In this document: piece by piece, positions 63,758-64,000 of the stretch | Layout of the letters: every line of letters starts with the position of its first letter | Numbering within the stretch: position 1 is the stretch's first letter | From: Rana temporaria | Taxonomy: Eukaryota > Chordata > Amphibia > Anura > Ranidae | Direction of reading: 5' to 3' | Assembly: GCF_905171775.1 (NCBI RefSeq) | Contig: NC_053497.1 | Span: forward strand, 100,804,157 to 100,868,156 | DNA length: 64,000 nt | Made by a program: the position numbers and the translations under genes | Notes under the pieces: generated by a model | What the model was told of the DNA's origin: nothing | Database searches by the model: none | What the model saw: the letters and a program-made list of their open reading frames with translations, nothing else

Positions 63758-64000
63758 ATTGGGTCTAACAGAGGGCACTGCACAGATGTAAGGGGCCTTA
63801 CTCTCCATCCACTATCCAGAAAAAATATCCTGTATTAGGTTAGGTAGGTAAGGCTGCAAAAGACAATGTAAAAACCATAGTGTATTCAAACTGAATATAA
63901 AGGAAACAATTTAATTTTGAATCTCCAATAAACAAATTGGGGGTTTAAATTTCCTTTAACAAACACAAGAGTAAAAATAAACGATGAAAACATGTCGGAT
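63758..64000. other. Window end without recognised features
   Basis: AT-rich non-coding sequence, with no terminal repeats or ORFs. Confidence 0.5.

Overview
The window looks like intergenic DNA from a large, transposon-rich vertebrate genome, most likely an anuran amphibian of the ranid type. That is an inference from the mix of repeats: L1 retrotransposons, Ngaro-like tyrosine-recombinase retroelements, Tf1/sushi-group Gypsy elements, Tc1 transposons, and many short inverted-repeat elements with ends such as GTACACACGAT or GGGCCAGATTC. I found no convincing host gene. The only host-like signal is a 44-base candidate first coding exon at 53864-53907, which is weak. Nearly all real coding capacity belongs to mobile elements, and no bacterial-type features are present.

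Layout. 1-8400: scattered MITEs, a hAT element with a perfect 8-bp target-site duplication (4910-5366), a truncated MITE joined to a truncated Tc1 element (6842-8310), and a unique-looking stretch (5375-6838). 8415-26517: a Russian doll. The outermost layer is a TTAA-flanked element split into two ends. Inside it is an old L1 ('L1-A'), apparently with an inverted 5' segment. L1-A is broken by a MITE (8879-9570), a full-length L1 with two intact ORFs on the minus strand ('L1-B', 10771-17952, 15-bp TSD), an ERV-like solo LTR (18925-19792), a hAT element carrying a minisatellite (19859-21349, 8-bp TSD), and a Tf1/sushi-group Gypsy element (21358-24932, 5-bp TSD) that landed in the hAT's right TSD. 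26535-36131: a Tc1 fragment, then a chimeric Tc1 element split by a second, degenerate L1 family ('L1-C', 27988-35190). L1-C itself carries a small hAT MITE and a solo LTR of the same Gypsy family. 36132-41322: unique-looking sequence, MITEs side by side, and the 3' end of a CR1/Rex1-like LINE. 41325-43848: a 5'-truncated Ngaro-like element with an intact tyrosine recombinase. 43850-64000: more MITEs, a Tc1 relic with a nested hAT element, a tRNA-derived SINE, a 2.4-kb GGGCCAG-ended element containing a giant palindrome (about 780-bp arms), and a hAT element with a nested MITE.

Working together. Three elements still show working parts. L1-B has ORF1, ORF2 with all catalytic residues visible, a GC-rich 5' UTR with a YY1-like site about 30 nt from its 5' end, and a purine/G-rich 3' UTR, so it is the best candidate for recent activity. 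The Gypsy element has lost pol but keeps LTRs, Gag and signals that fit self-primed reverse transcription. The Ngaro-like element has lost part of its reverse transcriptase but keeps a complete recombinase. The many non-autonomous elements would depend on transposases encoded elsewhere.

Superfamily names rest on termini, TSD length and motifs that I could read, and no database was searched. Boundaries without a TSD are good to about 10-50 bases.
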